From an uncultured Lachnospiraceae bacterium (GTDB lineage: Bacteria > Bacillota > Clostridia > Lachnospirales > Lachnospiraceae), in NCBI GenBank assembly GCA_910578345.1, contig CAJTRA010000006.1:83034-147033 (forward strand): DNA of 64,000 nt, given 5' to 3'. The notes under the pieces were generated by a model. That model was not told where the DNA came from, searched no databases, and saw nothing but the letters and a program-made list of their open reading frames with translations. Position 1 is the stretch's first letter; each line of letters begins with the position of its first letter. Shown here in pieces: positions 17,215-26,510 of this stretch. The translations under genes and the position numbers were made by a program.

Positions 17215-17250
17215 GCAGTAGCACGGGCAAGCTTGTGAGATACAAGGGGA
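17214..17250 (+). repeat. Dispersed hairpin repeat, copy B
   Basis: The repeat begins on the last base of the preceding stop codon and ends with AAGGGG, which acts as the ribosome site of the MFS gene. It is related to copies at 61079 and 61854. Confidence 0.6.
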
Positions 17251-17255
17251 TTAGT

Positions 17256-18452
17256 ATGGAAAAAAATTATAATAAGACCATTTATGCCTGTTTTGTTGGA
17301 TATATTGTACAGGCAATCGTTAATAATTTTGTACCACTGTTATTCTTGACCTTTCATAGTACTTACGGAATTCCGATGACACAGATCACGCTGTTGATCA
17401 CCTTCAATTTTGGACTGCAGTTGCTGGTAGATCTTTTGTCAGTGACATTTGTGGACAGAATCGGGTATCGCGCATCCATGATCCTTGCGCATGTCTGTGC
17501 GTCGGCGGGATTTTTACTCCTGACAGTCCTGCCGGATGCGTGTGACAATGCCTTTGCAGGACTTATGATTGCAGTCACAATCTATGCGGTAGGCGGCGGC
17601 TTGTTGGAAGTGCTGGTGAGTCCTGTAGTGGAAGCATGCCCGACGGAGAATAAGGAGAAAGCCATGAGCCTTCTGCATTCTTTCTATTGTTGGGGACATG
17701 TGGCGGTAGTACTGGTTTCGACTTTGTTTTTCAGAGTGTTTGGTATTGAGAACTGGAAGATTATGGCATGTGCCTGGTCGATTGTACCTTTCGTAAATAT
17801 GCTTGCATTTACCAGGGTGCCGATCGCTTCCCTGATGGAAGAAGGCGAAAAAGGCCTGACGATGGGCGAACTGTTCCGCAATAAGATCTTCTGGGTATTA
17901 ATGCTGATGATGGTATGTGCCGGCGCCAGTGAGCAGGCGGTGAGCCAATGGGCGTCTACTTTTGCAGAGTTAGGACTTGGCGTGAGTAAGACAGTTGGAG
18001 ATCTGGCAGGTCCTATGCTGTTTGCCGTTTTGATGGGAAGCGCAAGAGCATTCTATGGGAAATATGGCGATCGCATTGATCTGGACCAGTTTATGATTGG
18101 CAGCAGTGTATTGTGCGTGATTGCATATCTTTGTATTTCTATTGTGCCCAATCCGGTAGTTGGGTTTGTGGGCTGCGCCTTGAGCGGACTGTCTGTGGGT
18201 ATTATGTGGCCGGGATCTTTCAGCAAGGCGACGGCTTTGATTGCGCGCGGCGGTACGGCGATGTTTGCACTCCTTGCCCTGGCGGGAGATGTAGGCTGTT
18301 CCGGCGGACCTACGGTGGTCGGCATGGTGTCAGGGGCATTTCATGACAATCTGAAAACAGGGATTTTGGCGGGAGTTGTGTTTCCGATTCTGTTGCTTGT
18401 GGGAATTTTTCTCTGCAGGCTTTTTACTGCAAAGGTGACGGGTCATAAATAA
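17256..18452 (+). CDS. MFS transporter
   Basis: This 398-residue protein has about 12 hydrophobic helices and the layout of the major facilitator superfamily, with DRIGYRASM near the second helix corresponding to the usual loop 2-3 signature. Residues such as SQWASTFAELGLG in the second half resemble sugar/fucose-type MFS carriers, but the substrate is not readable. The start at 17256 gives a normal first helix and has AAGGGGA supplied by the hairpin repeat. It follows the ArsP_2-type permease directly. Confidence 0.85.
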   Translation: MEKNYNKTIYACFVGYIVQAIVNNFVPLLFLTFHSTYGIPMTQITLLITFNFGLQLLVDLLSVTFVDRIGYRASMILAHVCASAGFLLLTVLPDACDNAFAGLMIAVTIYAVGGGLLEVLVSPVVEACPTENKEKAMSLLHSFYCWGHVAVVLVSTLFFRVFGIENWKIMACAWSIVPFVNMLAFTRVPIASLMEEGEKGLTMGELFRNKIFWVLMLMMVCAGASEQAVSQWASTFAELGLGVSKTVGDLAGPMLFAVLMGSARAFYGKYGDRIDLDQFMIGSSVLCVIAYLCISIVPNPVVGFVGCALSGLSVGIMWPGSFSKATALIARGGTAMFALLALAGDVGCSGGPTVVGMVSGAFHDNLKTGILAGVVFPILLLVGIFLCRLFTAKVTGHK

Positions 18453-18492
18453 TCTGTAAAAGGCTAGACACCTTTCCCGGTTTTTAAGCCAG

Positions 18493-18538
18493 AAAAAAAA
18501 GCACCGTCCCCGAAGCTAAAACCTTCAGAAACAGTACT
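18493..18538 (-). terminator. Terminator of tRNA-Lys
   Basis: On the minus strand a 16-base arm (18538-18523) pairs fully, with several G-U pairs, to 18515-18500, followed by eight T's. It lies just past the tRNA 3' end. Confidence 0.75.
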
Positions 18539-18542
18539 TTCC

Positions 18543-18615
18543 TGCACCGCCAGGGGCTCGAACCCTGGACACCCTGATTAAGAGTCAGGTGCTCTACCAA
18601 CTGAGCTAGCGGTGC
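18543..18615 (-). tRNA. tRNA-Lys (anticodon CTT)
   Basis: A 73-base cloverleaf on the minus strand. Acceptor GCACCGC/GCGGTGC with discriminator A, D-arm GCTCAGTTGGTAGAGC, anticodon loop CTCTTAA giving CTT, and T-arm with GGTTCGAACC. The CCA end is not encoded. Confidence 0.95.
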
Positions 18616-18787
18616 ACACTTTCAGTTTGGCGCTTACCTACGCGCAAGTGTTATTATAGTATAATGTTTTAGGCATTGCAAGTCTTTTTTTTAAGAAATT
18701 TAAGAAAAAAGTTCAAAAATATTAATTTTTGTAATTATGCGACAGGAAAAACAGAAAAGCCGGATCCGATAACAGACGGCTGACAGG

Positions 18788-19582
18788 ATGGAAGGGAGCA
18801 CAGAAAGCAAGATGATATTTGAGAGTCATGCACATTATGATGATGAAGCGTTTCAGGAGGATCGGGAGGAACTGCTTACTTCGCTCGCTGCACATGGAAT
18901 TGGCACGGTGATCAATGTGGGTGCCAGTCTTGAGAGCTGCAGGCATACATTGAGGCTGATGGAACAGTATCCATTTGTCTACGGTGCGATGGGGGTACAT
19001 CCCAGCGAAACAGCAGAGCTGACGGAGGATAGTATGGTATGGCTTCAGGCACAATGCAGTTTGGATAAGGTGGTTGCAGTGGGTGAGATCGGGTTGGATT
19101 ATTATTGGAAGGAACCCGAAGGATCGGTACAGAAGAAATGGTTTGAGAGACAACTGGAGATGGCGCGGGAAGTGAAGCTGCCTGTGATCATTCACTCCAG
19201 AGATGCTGCCAAAGATACGCTGGATATGATGCGGGCGCTTCATGCAGAAGAGGTCGGCGGCGTGGTACACTGCTATTCTTATACGAAAGAAATGGCAAGA
19301 GAATATTTGAAGATGGATTTTTATTTTGGAATCGGCGGCGTCATTACTTTTAAAAATGCGAAGAAATTGAAAGAGGCGGTAGAGTGGATCCCAATGGAAA
19401 AAATATTGCTTGAGACGGACAGCCCTTATCTGTCACCGGAGCCAAACCGCGGTAAGAGAAATTCGTCGCTTAATCTGCCCTATATTGCGCAGGAAATTGC
19501 AAAGATAAAAGGCATTACGTATGAAGAAGTGGTAGAGATCACAGGGAAGAATGCAGACAGGTTGTTCTTGTCGGAGCATTAA
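18788..19582 (+). CDS. TatD-family metal-dependent hydrolase/DNase
   Basis: This protein of up to 264 residues has the TatD metal-binding motifs: SHAHYDD near the N-terminus, the GEIGLDYYW strand, HSRDA in the middle and ETDSPYLSP near the end. TatD enzymes are cytosolic nucleases of the amidohydrolase fold with roles in 3'-5' DNA/RNA processing. The ATG at 18788 and one at 18812 are both possible; the second starts right at the family's IFESHAH and has GGGAG upstream. The rsmA gene follows 112 bases later, a common TatD-RsmA order in Firmicutes. Confidence 0.92.
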   Translation: MEGSTESKMIFESHAHYDDEAFQEDREELLTSLAAHGIGTVINVGASLESCRHTLRLMEQYPFVYGAMGVHPSETAELTEDSMVWLQAQCSLDKVVAVGEIGLDYYWKEPEGSVQKKWFERQLEMAREVKLPVIIHSRDAAKDTLDMMRALHAEEVGGVVHCYSYTKEMAREYLKMDFYFGIGGVITFKNAKKLKEAVEWIPMEKILLETDSPYLSPEPNRGKRNSSLNLPYIAQEIAKIKGITYEEVVEITGKNADRLFLSEH

Positions 19583-19693
19583 GCTTACAGCGTAGAGCAT
19601 CAGCGGATTTTTGATCATACGACAGGCGTGAGGATCTGGAAAGTCAGGTTTGAGAGACTGGCTGTGAAGAAAGGTGAGAAACGGGGGAGCGAT

Positions 19694-20569
19694 ATGGCGA
19701 CACTTGGCAATAGAAGAAATACAGCGGAGATTATTGAGAAATATCATTTCTGTTTCCAGAAAAAGTTCGGGCAGAATTTTCTGGTAGACAGCAACATACT
19801 GGACAAGATCATCGAATCAGCGCAGATTACGAAGCAGGACTGTGTGCTGGAGATTGGACCTGGCATTGGCACGATGACCCAGCGCCTGGCGGAAGAGGCG
19901 GGAGAGGTGATCGCTGTGGAGATTGATAAGAATCTGATTCCGGTGCTGCATGACACTCTTTCGGCGTACAATAATGTGACGCTTATCAATGCGGATATTT
20001 TGAAGCTTGACTTAAATCAAATCGTTGAGGAGCGAGGAGGTAATGCCGTTAAGGTGGTGGCGAATCTTCCCTATTACATTACGACGCCGATCATCATGGC
20101 GCTCTTTGAGAAAAAAGTGCCGCTTAAAAGCGTGACGATCATGGTGCAGAAAGAAGTGGCGGATCGTATGCAGGTTGGACCTGGCACGAAAGATTATGGC
20201 GCATTGTCGCTGGCGGTACAGTATTATGCAAGACCAGAGATTGTCGCCAGGGTTCCGGCATCCTGCTTTATGCCGAAGCCGAACGTGGACAGTACGGTGA
20301 TTAAGCTGACCCGTTATGAGAAACCGCTGGTCAAGGCAGAAAATGAGGCATGGCTTTTTGCGGTCATACGGGCGTCGTTTAATCTGAGAAGAAAGACGCT
20401 GGTAAATGGGCTCGCCAATGCGGGAAACTTGGGAGTTAACAGGAAACAGGTGGAAGAGGTATTGACAGAAATGGGGCTGGCGGTTACCGTGCGCGGGGAA
20501 ACATTGACATTAGAACAGTTTGCCGATTTGAGCAGCCGGCTTTGGCAAAAATGCAGTCATACAATATAA
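19694..20569 (+). CDS. rsmA: 16S rRNA dimethyladenosine transferase RsmA/KsgA
   Basis: This 291-residue SAM-dependent enzyme dimethylates two adjacent adenines near the 3' end of 16S rRNA during 30S assembly. Landmarks are KKFGQNFLVDSNILDKI, motif I LEIGPGIGTMT, acidic motif VEIDKNLIPVL, and motif IV NLPYYITTPI, which faces the target adenine. The length is normal. The start at 19694 has GGGGGAG just upstream; 22 more open codons upstream do not look like the family. Confidence 0.96.
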   Translation: MATLGNRRNTAEIIEKYHFCFQKKFGQNFLVDSNILDKIIESAQITKQDCVLEIGPGIGTMTQRLAEEAGEVIAVEIDKNLIPVLHDTLSAYNNVTLINADILKLDLNQIVEERGGNAVKVVANLPYYITTPIIMALFEKKVPLKSVTIMVQKEVADRMQVGPGTKDYGALSLAVQYYARPEIVARVPASCFMPKPNVDSTVIKLTRYEKPLVKAENEAWLFAVIRASFNLRRKTLVNGLANAGNLGVNRKQVEEVLTEMGLAVTVRGETLTLEQFADLSSRLWQKCSHTI

Positions 20570-20641
20570 AGTGATTGTATATTGATGCACTTCCATATAT
20601 TGGTATATGATGGAATAAAATCATCATTTTCTACATCTTTA

Positions 20642-20670
20642 TTTACATTGATTAGAGGCTATGGTAAACT
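20642..20670 (+). promoter_or_regulatory. Promoter of the TPR/AAA protein gene
   Basis: TTTACA (20642-20647), 17-base spacer and TAAACT (20665-20670), leaving a leader of about 110 bases. Confidence 0.5.
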
Positions 20671-20788
20671 AAGACAGTGAAAATAGGGTTTATATGGCCA
20701 TATGCCTGACAGAGGGCAGGCCGCATAAGATGAAGTTAGCTGGATAGAGAATGGCTGGCAGTGAGAATACAATGATGAGGTGAGCACC

Positions 20789-23593
20789 TTGGATAAGTAT
20801 GAATATAAAATACGTGCCGAGGAGATCAATGCTTTGATCGCTGAGGGAAAGTACGCAGAAGCCGTTCAGATCGCTGACACGATCGACTGGCGCAGAGTGA
20901 AGAGCGTCATGATGTTGTGCAAGATCAGTGATCTGTATAAGATCAACAGACGATATCAGGAGAGCAGGGATATCTTGCTGCTGGCATATGAGAAACATCC
21001 GTCGGGCAGGCTGATCCTCTACTCCCTGTGTGAGCTTTCCATCAAACTTTCCGACACTACAGGCGACGAGTACGTACAGGCGCTTAAGTATTACAGAGAA
21101 TTCGTGGAGATTGCGCCCAACGATACGAGCAGATATATTCTGCAGTACCGTCTTTATGAGGCGCAGGATGTCAGTCTGGAGGAGAGAATTGCGGTTCTGG
21201 AAGAATTTAAGAAGCGTGATTATAGAGAGAAATGGGCATATGAACTGGCGTATCTGTATCACAGGATCGGCCTGACGACCAAATGTGTGGAAGAATGCGA
21301 TGAGATGTTCCTCTGGTTTGGAGAAGGCAAGTATGTGATCAAGGCACTGGAGCTGAAACGGCTGCATGAGCCTTTGAATGAGGATCAGCAGGAGAAATAT
21401 GCTCTGTGGATGCAGGCGAGGGAAACTAAGGAAGAGCCTTATGAGACAGAGGCGCCTGAGGAGGACCGTGATCAGGAAGAGACTTCCCAGGAGGCTTACT
21501 CTTATAGTGATGAGGGGTACGCTGCAGAGGAGGAAGAGACCGGATATGGAAGATCAGTGGCGGATGCACCGACTACGGAGCTTCCGGAAGTCAAGACCGT
21601 AGATGTGGGCCAGTATAATACGATCAATTTACAGATGGCTTTGGCAGAGAGTATGAGAGAGATCCTGGATGAGGATGAGCCATCCGAGCAGGAGATTTCG
21701 GAGGAGGAGCAATTCCACAAGCAGGAAATGCCGGTGGAGGAAGATAGTCCGGATGTTTCTTTGGCGGTGCAGAACGAAGAAGATCACGTCCAGGAAGCAC
21801 AAGAGACAGAAGCAAAAGACGAGAAAGAAGATTCCACTGAACTTGTAGAGGAGACGGCAATTATAGAAGAACCTTCCGGGAAAACAGCTGCCGTAGTGGA
21901 TTTTGCTACGCGAAAAGAGGCGAAGAATCCGGAGAATACAGTAATAGATGAGGAGATACAGGACAGCAAATGGAACGCTGCGGACAGTGTACCGGTTGAA
22001 CCGGCTGCAGAGACGGATGCCGTCAGTCCGGAAGAAGAGATCATGCAGGAAGAAGATCCATACGAACCGGATGACGATGCGATCACGAAGTCGTTGATTG
22101 CTCCTTTGCTGCAGGAGACGATCCGTCTGCCGGATCCGAAGGAAGTAGAAAAGAAGCTCCACCAGAAAGATACAGCGGTCTTTGACGCCCAGCAAATCTT
22201 AGAACAGATGAAGAAAGAGGCGCAGAGAAAAGCAGAGGAAGTGGAAAGAAGACGGGCAGCGGAAGCGGCAGGCGTTCTGACGCCGTTAAATACCAAACCG
22301 TCAAAATATGACAGTCTTCTTTCTCAGGAATATGATGGTCAGATCAGCCTTGTGATGCCGGAGGCAGAGCGGGTAGAGAAGCAGATCACCGGCCAGCTCA
22401 GTATTGAAGACATTATGGCTGAGTGGGAAGAGATGAAGAAGACCAATGAGCAGAAGCGCATGGAGGATGTCAGGCAGCGGATTTTGGAACATACAGGAGA
22501 TCTGTTTGCGAACTTTGATGAGGCGACGAAGAACGGTCTTTTGGAAGAGCTGGAGAGAGCATTCGTTGCAGCGATCATGAAAGAGTCAGGCAAGAAACTG
22601 CCGATCAAGAAGGTGATTCTGCCGGATGACACAGACAAGAAGGCTTCCTCCAAACGAATACAGCCTGAGCCGGAGGAAACGGAAGAGGAGACAGAGGAGA
22701 TTCTTTCGGAGGATGAGGTGTATGATGAAGAGGGGCAATTAGAAGAAACCGAGGAAGCTGTCTCAGAGGAAGAGATTTCTGACGAGCCGGAAGAAGAACC
22801 TGTGGCAGAAGAAGAACACGCGGAGAGCGATGCGGCAAGAAGCCGTGAACTGACGGAAGAAGAGCGTGAGCTTTTCGGAGAATTCATTCATCACCGGAAG
22901 ACAGAGAGACAGCTTGTACATACGCTTGACAATATGAGTCTTGCTCCATATACGGGTAACGTGCTGGTTACAGGCGAAGAAGAAGAGACGACACTGACGC
23001 TGGCAAAAGCATTGATCCGTGAGATGCAGCTTAACGATAATAATTTTTCAGGCAAGGTGGCTAAGATCTCTGCCGCGGTGCTCAATAAGAAAGATATCGA
23101 AGAAACTTTCGGCAAGCTGGATAACGGTGCACTGATCATAGAGTCGGCTTCCCGTCTAAAACCTCAGACGGCGGCGAAGATGGTAAAGGCGCTGGACAGG
23201 GAGAACAGAGGACTGCTCGTTCTTATGATTGACCGGAAGGCGAAGATCAATGAACTTCTGGAGAAGAATCCGGCGCTGAAGGATCACTTTAATCTCCGTA
23301 TGGATATTGAGGCGCTGGACGATGAGGCGTTGGTGGCCTATGCAAAGCAGTATGCTGAGGAGATGGAATATTCCATTGATGAGTTTGGTATTCTGGCGCT
23401 TCACACAAGGATCGCAGATATGCAGACGAGCGACCACGAAGTGAATATGGCTGAGGTCAGGGATCTGGTTGACGAGGCGATCTACTACGCGAATAAAAAG
23501 ACGCCAGGACATTTTATGGATATTTTACTGGCGAAAAGATATAATGAAGAGGATATGATCGTTTTACGAGAGAAGGATTTCATGCATTATTAA
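20789..23593 (+). CDS. Large TPR protein with degenerate AAA+ C-terminus, function unknown
   Basis: This 934-residue cytosolic protein is built in three parts. Residues 1-210 are TPR-like helical pairs starting DKYEYKIRAEEINALIAEG. Residues 210-690 are very acidic, low-complexity and probably disordered, with one coiled stretch around 460-560. The last 220 residues resemble a SpoVK/CbxX-type AAA+ fold: NVLVTGEEEETTLTLAKAL sits where a P-loop should be but lacks GKT, and NGALIIESASRL sits at Walker B. The ATPase therefore looks inactive. TTG at 20789 is preferred as start because GAGGTGA lies six bases upstream; GTG at 20780 overlaps that box. It is probably co-read with glgB, 70 bases downstream. 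Confidence 0.75.
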   Translation: MDKYEYKIRAEEINALIAEGKYAEAVQIADTIDWRRVKSVMMLCKISDLYKINRRYQESRDILLLAYEKHPSGRLILYSLCELSIKLSDTTGDEYVQALKYYREFVEIAPNDTSRYILQYRLYEAQDVSLEERIAVLEEFKKRDYREKWAYELAYLYHRIGLTTKCVEECDEMFLWFGEGKYVIKALELKRLHEPLNEDQQEKYALWMQARETKEEPYETEAPEEDRDQEETSQEAYSYSDEGYAAEEEETGYGRSVADAPTTELPEVKTVDVGQYNTINLQMALAESMREILDEDEPSEQEISEEEQFHKQEMPVEEDSPDVSLAVQNEEDHVQEAQETEAKDEKEDSTELVEETAIIEEPSGKTAAVVDFATRKEAKNPENTVIDEEIQDSKWNAADSVPVEPAAETDAVSPEEEIMQEEDPYEPDDDAITKSLIAPLLQETIRLPDPKEVEKKLHQKDTAVFDAQQILEQMKKEAQRKAEEVERRRAAEAAGVLTPLNTKPSKYDSLLSQEYDGQISLVMPEAERVEKQITGQLSIEDIMAEWEEMKKTNEQKRMEDVRQRILEHTGDLFANFDEATKNGLLEELERAFVAAIMKESGKKLPIKKVILPDDTDKKASSKRIQPEPEETEEETEEILSEDEVYDEEGQLEETEEAVSEEEISDEPEEEPVAEEEHAESDAARSRELTEEERELFGEFIHHRKTERQLVHTLDNMSLAPYTGNVLVTGEEEETTLTLAKALIREMQLNDNNFSGKVAKISAAVLNKKDIEETFGKLDNGALIIESASRLKPQTAAKMVKALDRENRGLLVLMIDRKAKINELLEKNPALKDHFNLRMDIEALDDEALVAYAKQYAEEMEYSIDEFGILALHTRIADMQTSDHEVNMAEVRDLVDEAIYYANKKTPGHFMDILLAKRYNEEDMIVLREKDFMHY

Positions 23594-23661
23594 GAAAAGA
23601 ACTGCAGATGCCGTTCTGCAGTTGGGGACATTAAGAAGAAAAAGTAACGGGGGAGATGCTT

Positions 23662-25635
23662 ATGGCAAAGAGAGAAACAAACAAGACAGTAAAAAAAGAG
23701 ACCGGGAGGGCAGTCAAGAAGGAAGTTCAGAAACCGGAAGAAAATAAGGTTTTTATTTCGGAAGCGGATCAATATGTATTTGGTCAGGGGACGCATTATG
23801 ACATCTATAAGAAGTTAGGGGCACATCCTTCTGTGGAAGATGGCGTGAAGGGTATGTTTTTTGCAGTGTGGGCGCCTCATGCGGCGAGCGTCAATGTGAT
23901 CGGTACTTTCAACGGCTGGAATGAAGAACTGCATGTGATGGAGAAGATCGGTCCTATCGGTATTTATACGTTATTCGTGCCGGGGGTAGGTGAGAATGAG
24001 ATGTATAAGTATCTGATCCGCACACCCGAAGGTGAGAAGCTGTACAAGGCAGATCCTTTTGCAAACTATGCGGAGATGCGTCCTGGCAATGCATCGAAAA
24101 CCTATGATATTACGAAGTTTAAATGGACAGACGGCACGTGGATGACGAACAGGAATGGCAAAGATTATAACAAAGAGCCTGTGGCGATCTATGAGTGTCA
24201 TATCGGTTCCTGGATGAAGCACCCGGACGGCACGAAAGAAGGATTCTACAACTACCGTGAGTTTGCAGACAGAATCGTAGAATATTTAAAAGAGATGAAA
24301 TATACGCATATCGAGTTGATGGGGATCGCGGAATATCCTTATGATGGTTCCTGGGGATATCAGGTGACAGGTTATTATGCACCGACGTCAAGATATGGAA
24401 CGCCGGACGATTTCATGTACCTGATCAATACACTGCACCGCAATAAGATCGGTGTGATCCTCGATTGGGTTCCGGCGCATTTTGCGACGGATGCGCATGG
24501 TCTGGGCAGATTTGACGGTCAATGCGTGTTCGAGCATCCAGATCCGAGGATTGGAGAGCACCCGGATTGGGGAACGAAGATCTTTAACTATGGTAAAAAT
24601 GAGGTCAGGAACTTCCTGATTGCCAATGCGCTTTTCTGGATCAAGGAGTACCATATCGACGGAATCCGCGTGGATGCTGTGGCTTCTATGCTATATTTGG
24701 ATTATGGTAAGCGTGACGGCCAGTGGGTGCCTAATAAATACGGCGGCAATGAGAACCTGGAGGCGATCGAGTTCTTTAAGCATCTGAATTCTGTTGTATG
24801 TGGTACATATCCCGGATTTTTGACGATCGCAGAGGAGTCAACTGCATGGCCGAAGGTGACTGGCAAGGTAGAGGACGACGGTTTGGGATTCTGCTTTAAG
24901 TGGAACATGGGATGGATGCATGATTTCTGTGAATATATGAAGCTTGATCCGTACTTCCGTAAGAATAATCACTATGCCATGACATTTGCCATGACTTATA
25001 ACCACAGTGAGAATTATATTCTGCCGTTGTCTCATGATGAGGTGGTGCATCTGAAGTGTTCCATGGTCAACAAGATGCCTGGTTATCCGGTGGATAAATA
25101 TGCAAATCTGCGTGTGGGATATACCTATATGTTCGGTCATTCCGGCAAGAAACTTCTCTTCATGGGCCAGGATTTCGGACAGGAGAGGGAGTGGAGCGAA
25201 GAGAGAGAGCTTGACTGGTTCCTGCTGGCGGAAGAACAGAATAAGGGAATGCACGAGTATGTGAAAGAACTTCTGAAGATGTACCGTAAGTACCCGGCGC
25301 TGTACTCGATCGACAATGACTGGAGCGGTTTTGAATGGCTGAATGCGGACGATGCGGACCGCAGCGTTTATAGCTTCTTCAGGAAAGATGAGACGGGCAA
25401 GAACAACATTATGTTTGTGCTCAATATGACTCCTATGATGTGGGAGAACTATATGATCGGCGTTCCGAAGAAAAAGAAATACAAACTGCTGTTGAACAGT
25501 GACGAGAAGCGCTTTGGCGGCCAGGGCCATGAAATTCCGGCGGAGCTGAATGCGGTTAAGGGGGAATGTAATTTTAAGAAGTATACGATCTCCTTTGATC
25601 TGCCGCCATATACGGCCGCAGTGTTTGTGTTTTGA
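23662..25635 (+). CDS. glgB: 1,4-alpha-glucan branching enzyme
   Basis: This 657-residue GH13 enzyme makes alpha-1,6 branches in glycogen. A basic 30-residue head is followed by a CBM48 domain (AVWAPHAASVNVIGTFNGWN, about 75-95) and a TIM barrel with the GH13 regions DWVPAHF, DGIRVDAVASML (nucleophile Asp), EESTAWP (acid Glu) and LPLSHDEVVH, then a C-terminal beta domain. It is nearer the eukaryote-like branching enzymes than E. coli GlgB in motif wording. ATG 23662 is chosen since GGGGGAG ends at 23655; ATG 23656 is too close to that box. No other glg gene is nearby. A terminator follows. Confidence 0.93.
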   Translation: MAKRETNKTVKKETGRAVKKEVQKPEENKVFISEADQYVFGQGTHYDIYKKLGAHPSVEDGVKGMFFAVWAPHAASVNVIGTFNGWNEELHVMEKIGPIGIYTLFVPGVGENEMYKYLIRTPEGEKLYKADPFANYAEMRPGNASKTYDITKFKWTDGTWMTNRNGKDYNKEPVAIYECHIGSWMKHPDGTKEGFYNYREFADRIVEYLKEMKYTHIELMGIAEYPYDGSWGYQVTGYYAPTSRYGTPDDFMYLINTLHRNKIGVILDWVPAHFATDAHGLGRFDGQCVFEHPDPRIGEHPDWGTKIFNYGKNEVRNFLIANALFWIKEYHIDGIRVDAVASMLYLDYGKRDGQWVPNKYGGNENLEAIEFFKHLNSVVCGTYPGFLTIAEESTAWPKVTGKVEDDGLGFCFKWNMGWMHDFCEYMKLDPYFRKNNHYAMTFAMTYNHSENYILPLSHDEVVHLKCSMVNKMPGYPVDKYANLRVGYTYMFGHSGKKLLFMGQDFGQEREWSEERELDWFLLAEEQNKGMHEYVKELLKMYRKYPALYSIDNDWSGFEWLNADDADRSVYSFFRKDETGKNNIMFVLNMTPMMWENYMIGVPKKKKYKLLLNSDEKRFGGQGHEIPAELNAVKGECNFKKYTISFDLPPYTAAVFVF

Positions 25636-25683
25636 CGATAGGTTGAAGGAATGAGGAGTCTTTATTAATATAATTTTCTATGG

Positions 25684-25717
25684 AAAAGAGATGAGAGAAA
25701 TTCTTGTCTCTTTTTCT
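25684..25717 (+). terminator. Terminator after glgB
   Basis: AAAAGAGA (25684-25691) pairs with TCTCTTTT (25707-25714), with a T-run. Confidence 0.65.
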
Positions 25718-25762
25718 GTTTGGAAACGACTTTTTCCTGTTATTTTGTAAGAACATCATGTA

Positions 25763-26032
25763 TAATATACGGCAAGTAATAAGGGCGCCCTTCAGATGGT
25801 CAGTGAACAGCGTTCTACATTCGGCGCCTATCAGAACCGCATCGAACATGCGAGGAATATCAATGCAAATGTGGAGGAGAACACGCAGGCGGCGGAATCC
25901 CGCATCAGGGACTCTGATGTGGCGGACTTGATGATGGAATATTCGATCAATAATATTCTGATGCAGGCGGGGACAAGTATGCTGACGCAGGCAAACCAGA
26001 GCAGTCAGTCGATCCTGGAATTGCTGCAGTAA
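25763..26032 (+). pseudogene. Headless flagellin: C-terminal domain only
   Basis: The frame from about 25763 to 26032 encodes only the flagellin C-terminal D0/D1 helix (78 residues from the first ATG at 25796). It includes RSTFGAYQNRIEH, VEENTQAAESRIRDSD and the terminal SILELLQ. The N-terminal D0/D1 partner and variable region are missing. No ribosome site precedes the ATG, and an in-frame stop lies just upstream. It closely resembles the C-terminus of the proteolytic flagellin 2.4 kb downstream, so it is most likely what remains of a duplicated flagellin after a deletion. Such a fragment could not form filaments alone. Confidence 0.75.
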
Positions 26033-26054
26033 TGAGAAGACAGGGAGATCATTT

Positions 26055-26444
26055 ATGGGAAAAGTTATATTACTATCATGCGAAAGATGCGGTTGTAAGA
26101 AGGAAATGTCAGTCGGAGTGGGGCTGATGAGTAATAATCCAGCGGTCATAGCTTCCTGTCTGAACAAGGAGGAAGCACAAACGTGGCGTGAACTGAACAG
26201 CCAGCAGAAGATTGATTTTTTTCAGGCAGAACAGAAGGTGTTTTACTGTGAACATTGTAAAGACCTGCAGTGCCAGTTTACGGTAGAAGCTGATCTGACA
26301 GACGGGACGAAAGTGGTGTTTGGCAGGCGGTGTGAGAAATGTCAAAGTGAGCTGGTGGAAATAAGTTTAAGGACGCATCATATGCCATGCCCGATCTGCA
26401 AAGAGGGGGATCTGAGCTGGAAAGAAGCAGGGCTTTGGGATTAG
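26055..26444 (+). CDS. Small zinc-ribbon protein, unknown function
   Basis: This 129-residue soluble protein has four CxxC-type pairs: CERC near the start, FYCEHC at about 71-76, CEKC at about 96 and CPIC at about 116. This suggests two zinc ribbons. The middle part is a short helical stretch containing SQQKIDFFQAEQ. There is no signal peptide or membrane helix. It lies between the headless flagellin and the proteolytic flagellin, but I do not recognise it as a flagellar family. A GGGAG box precedes the ATG. Confidence 0.65.
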   Translation: MGKVILLSCERCGCKKEMSVGVGLMSNNPAVIASCLNKEEAQTWRELNSQQKIDFFQAEQKVFYCEHCKDLQCQFTVEADLTDGTKVVFGRRCEKCQSELVEISLRTHHMPCPICKEGDLSWKEAGLWD

Positions 26445-26510
26445 CATGTCGCGCTGGAATCCTTAAGACTTTTTGGAAGATTAAGATAGAACATACAAGA
26501 GGGGGAACGT

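Noticed and set aside
26440..26510. Sigma-28 promoter before the proteolytic flagellin
   Set aside because: A TTAA-N15-TAAGATAG pattern near 26463 keeps spacing but misses most of GCCGATAA; too weak to call.
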